Below are positions 5,927 through 6,013 of a DNA stretch of 6,013 nt, one piece after another (the stretch's first letter is position 1; every line of letters begins with the position of its first letter). This stretch comes from Candidatus Scybalocola fimicaballi (GTDB taxonomy: Bacteria; Bacteroidota; Bacteroidia; Bacteroidales; Paludibacteraceae), in contig DCIP01000239.1 of assembly GCA_002317115.1 (NCBI GenBank), positions 12,828 to 18,840 of the forward strand, in the 5' to 3' direction. The notes beneath the pieces were generated by a model, which worked only from the letters and a program-made list of their open reading frames with translations, was not told the DNA's origin and did not search any database. The translations under genes and the position numbers were made by a program.

Positions 5927-6013
5927 TTATCTACCAAGGCGAGCGTTCATTGCCTTTGTAGCCTCCTCGTAACCTGGCTTGCCAAGTAGAGCGAACATGT
6001 TCTTCTTGTAAGC
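5927..6013 (-). CDS. C-terminal 28 codons of an unidentified gene (5' part outside window)
   Basis: The minus strand is open from the window edge to TAA at 5927-5929. It reads AYKKNMFALLGKPGYEEA followed by TKAMNARLGR. It is helix-like and basic, and the codon choice looks like that of a well-expressed gene. The intrinsic terminator just downstream supports a real gene end. I do not recognise the family from 28 residues and give no function. Confidence 0.75.
   Translation of the reverse strand, partial: AYKKNMFALLGKPGYEEATKAMNARLGR

Overview
The window looks like chromosomal DNA of a member of Bacteroidales (Bacteroides/Prevotella-like). The reasons are a secreted GH43-CBM6 polysaccharide-degrading enzyme, a lipoprotein with an acidic stretch after its cysteine, gene starts without clear Shine-Dalgarno sequences, and upstream elements that fit the Bacteroidetes -7 consensus TAnnTTTG. 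The species cannot be named from this sequence. All supported genes lie on the minus strand, so transcription runs right to left.

Layout from right to left (5' to 3' on the minus strand):
- 5927-6013: the last 28 codons of an unidentified gene, closed by a strong intrinsic terminator at 5868-5897.
- 4862-5797 and 3866-4807: two tandem paralogues of 311 and 313 codons. Each encodes a membrane protein with an N-terminal membrane segment pair, a central TerB-like helical region and a C-terminal J-domain with an intact HPD motif, an architecture like the DnaK co-chaperone DjlA. They come from a duplication of about 1 kb whose traces extend past both ends of the gene. The J-domains and the region just after the membrane segments are almost unchanged, while the membrane segments have diverged strongly.
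- 2867-3724: a predicted surface or periplasmic lipoprotein of unknown function with its own candidate promoter and a clear terminator at 2812-2844.
- 2389-2811: no convincing gene. It holds short open frames on both strands that may be decayed remnants.
- 2354-2388: a strong terminator that works in both orientations and belongs to no obvious gene.
- 1957-2353: a 400-base intergenic region with a REP-like hairpin repeat, a set of GGAAAAC repeats and candidate promoters facing both ways.
- 1-1956: a secreted glycoside hydrolase family 43 enzyme with two CBM6-type modules. The window edge cuts it off inside what looks like the start of a C-terminal secretion or sorting tail.

The genes do not form one pathway. 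The GH43 enzyme is a hemicellulose (arabinoxylan/xylan-type) degradation gene. The lipoprotein and the J-domain pair are separate units. The part most worth a second look is the duplicated DjlA-like pair: two co-chaperones likely to recruit the same DnaK, but with different membrane anchors.
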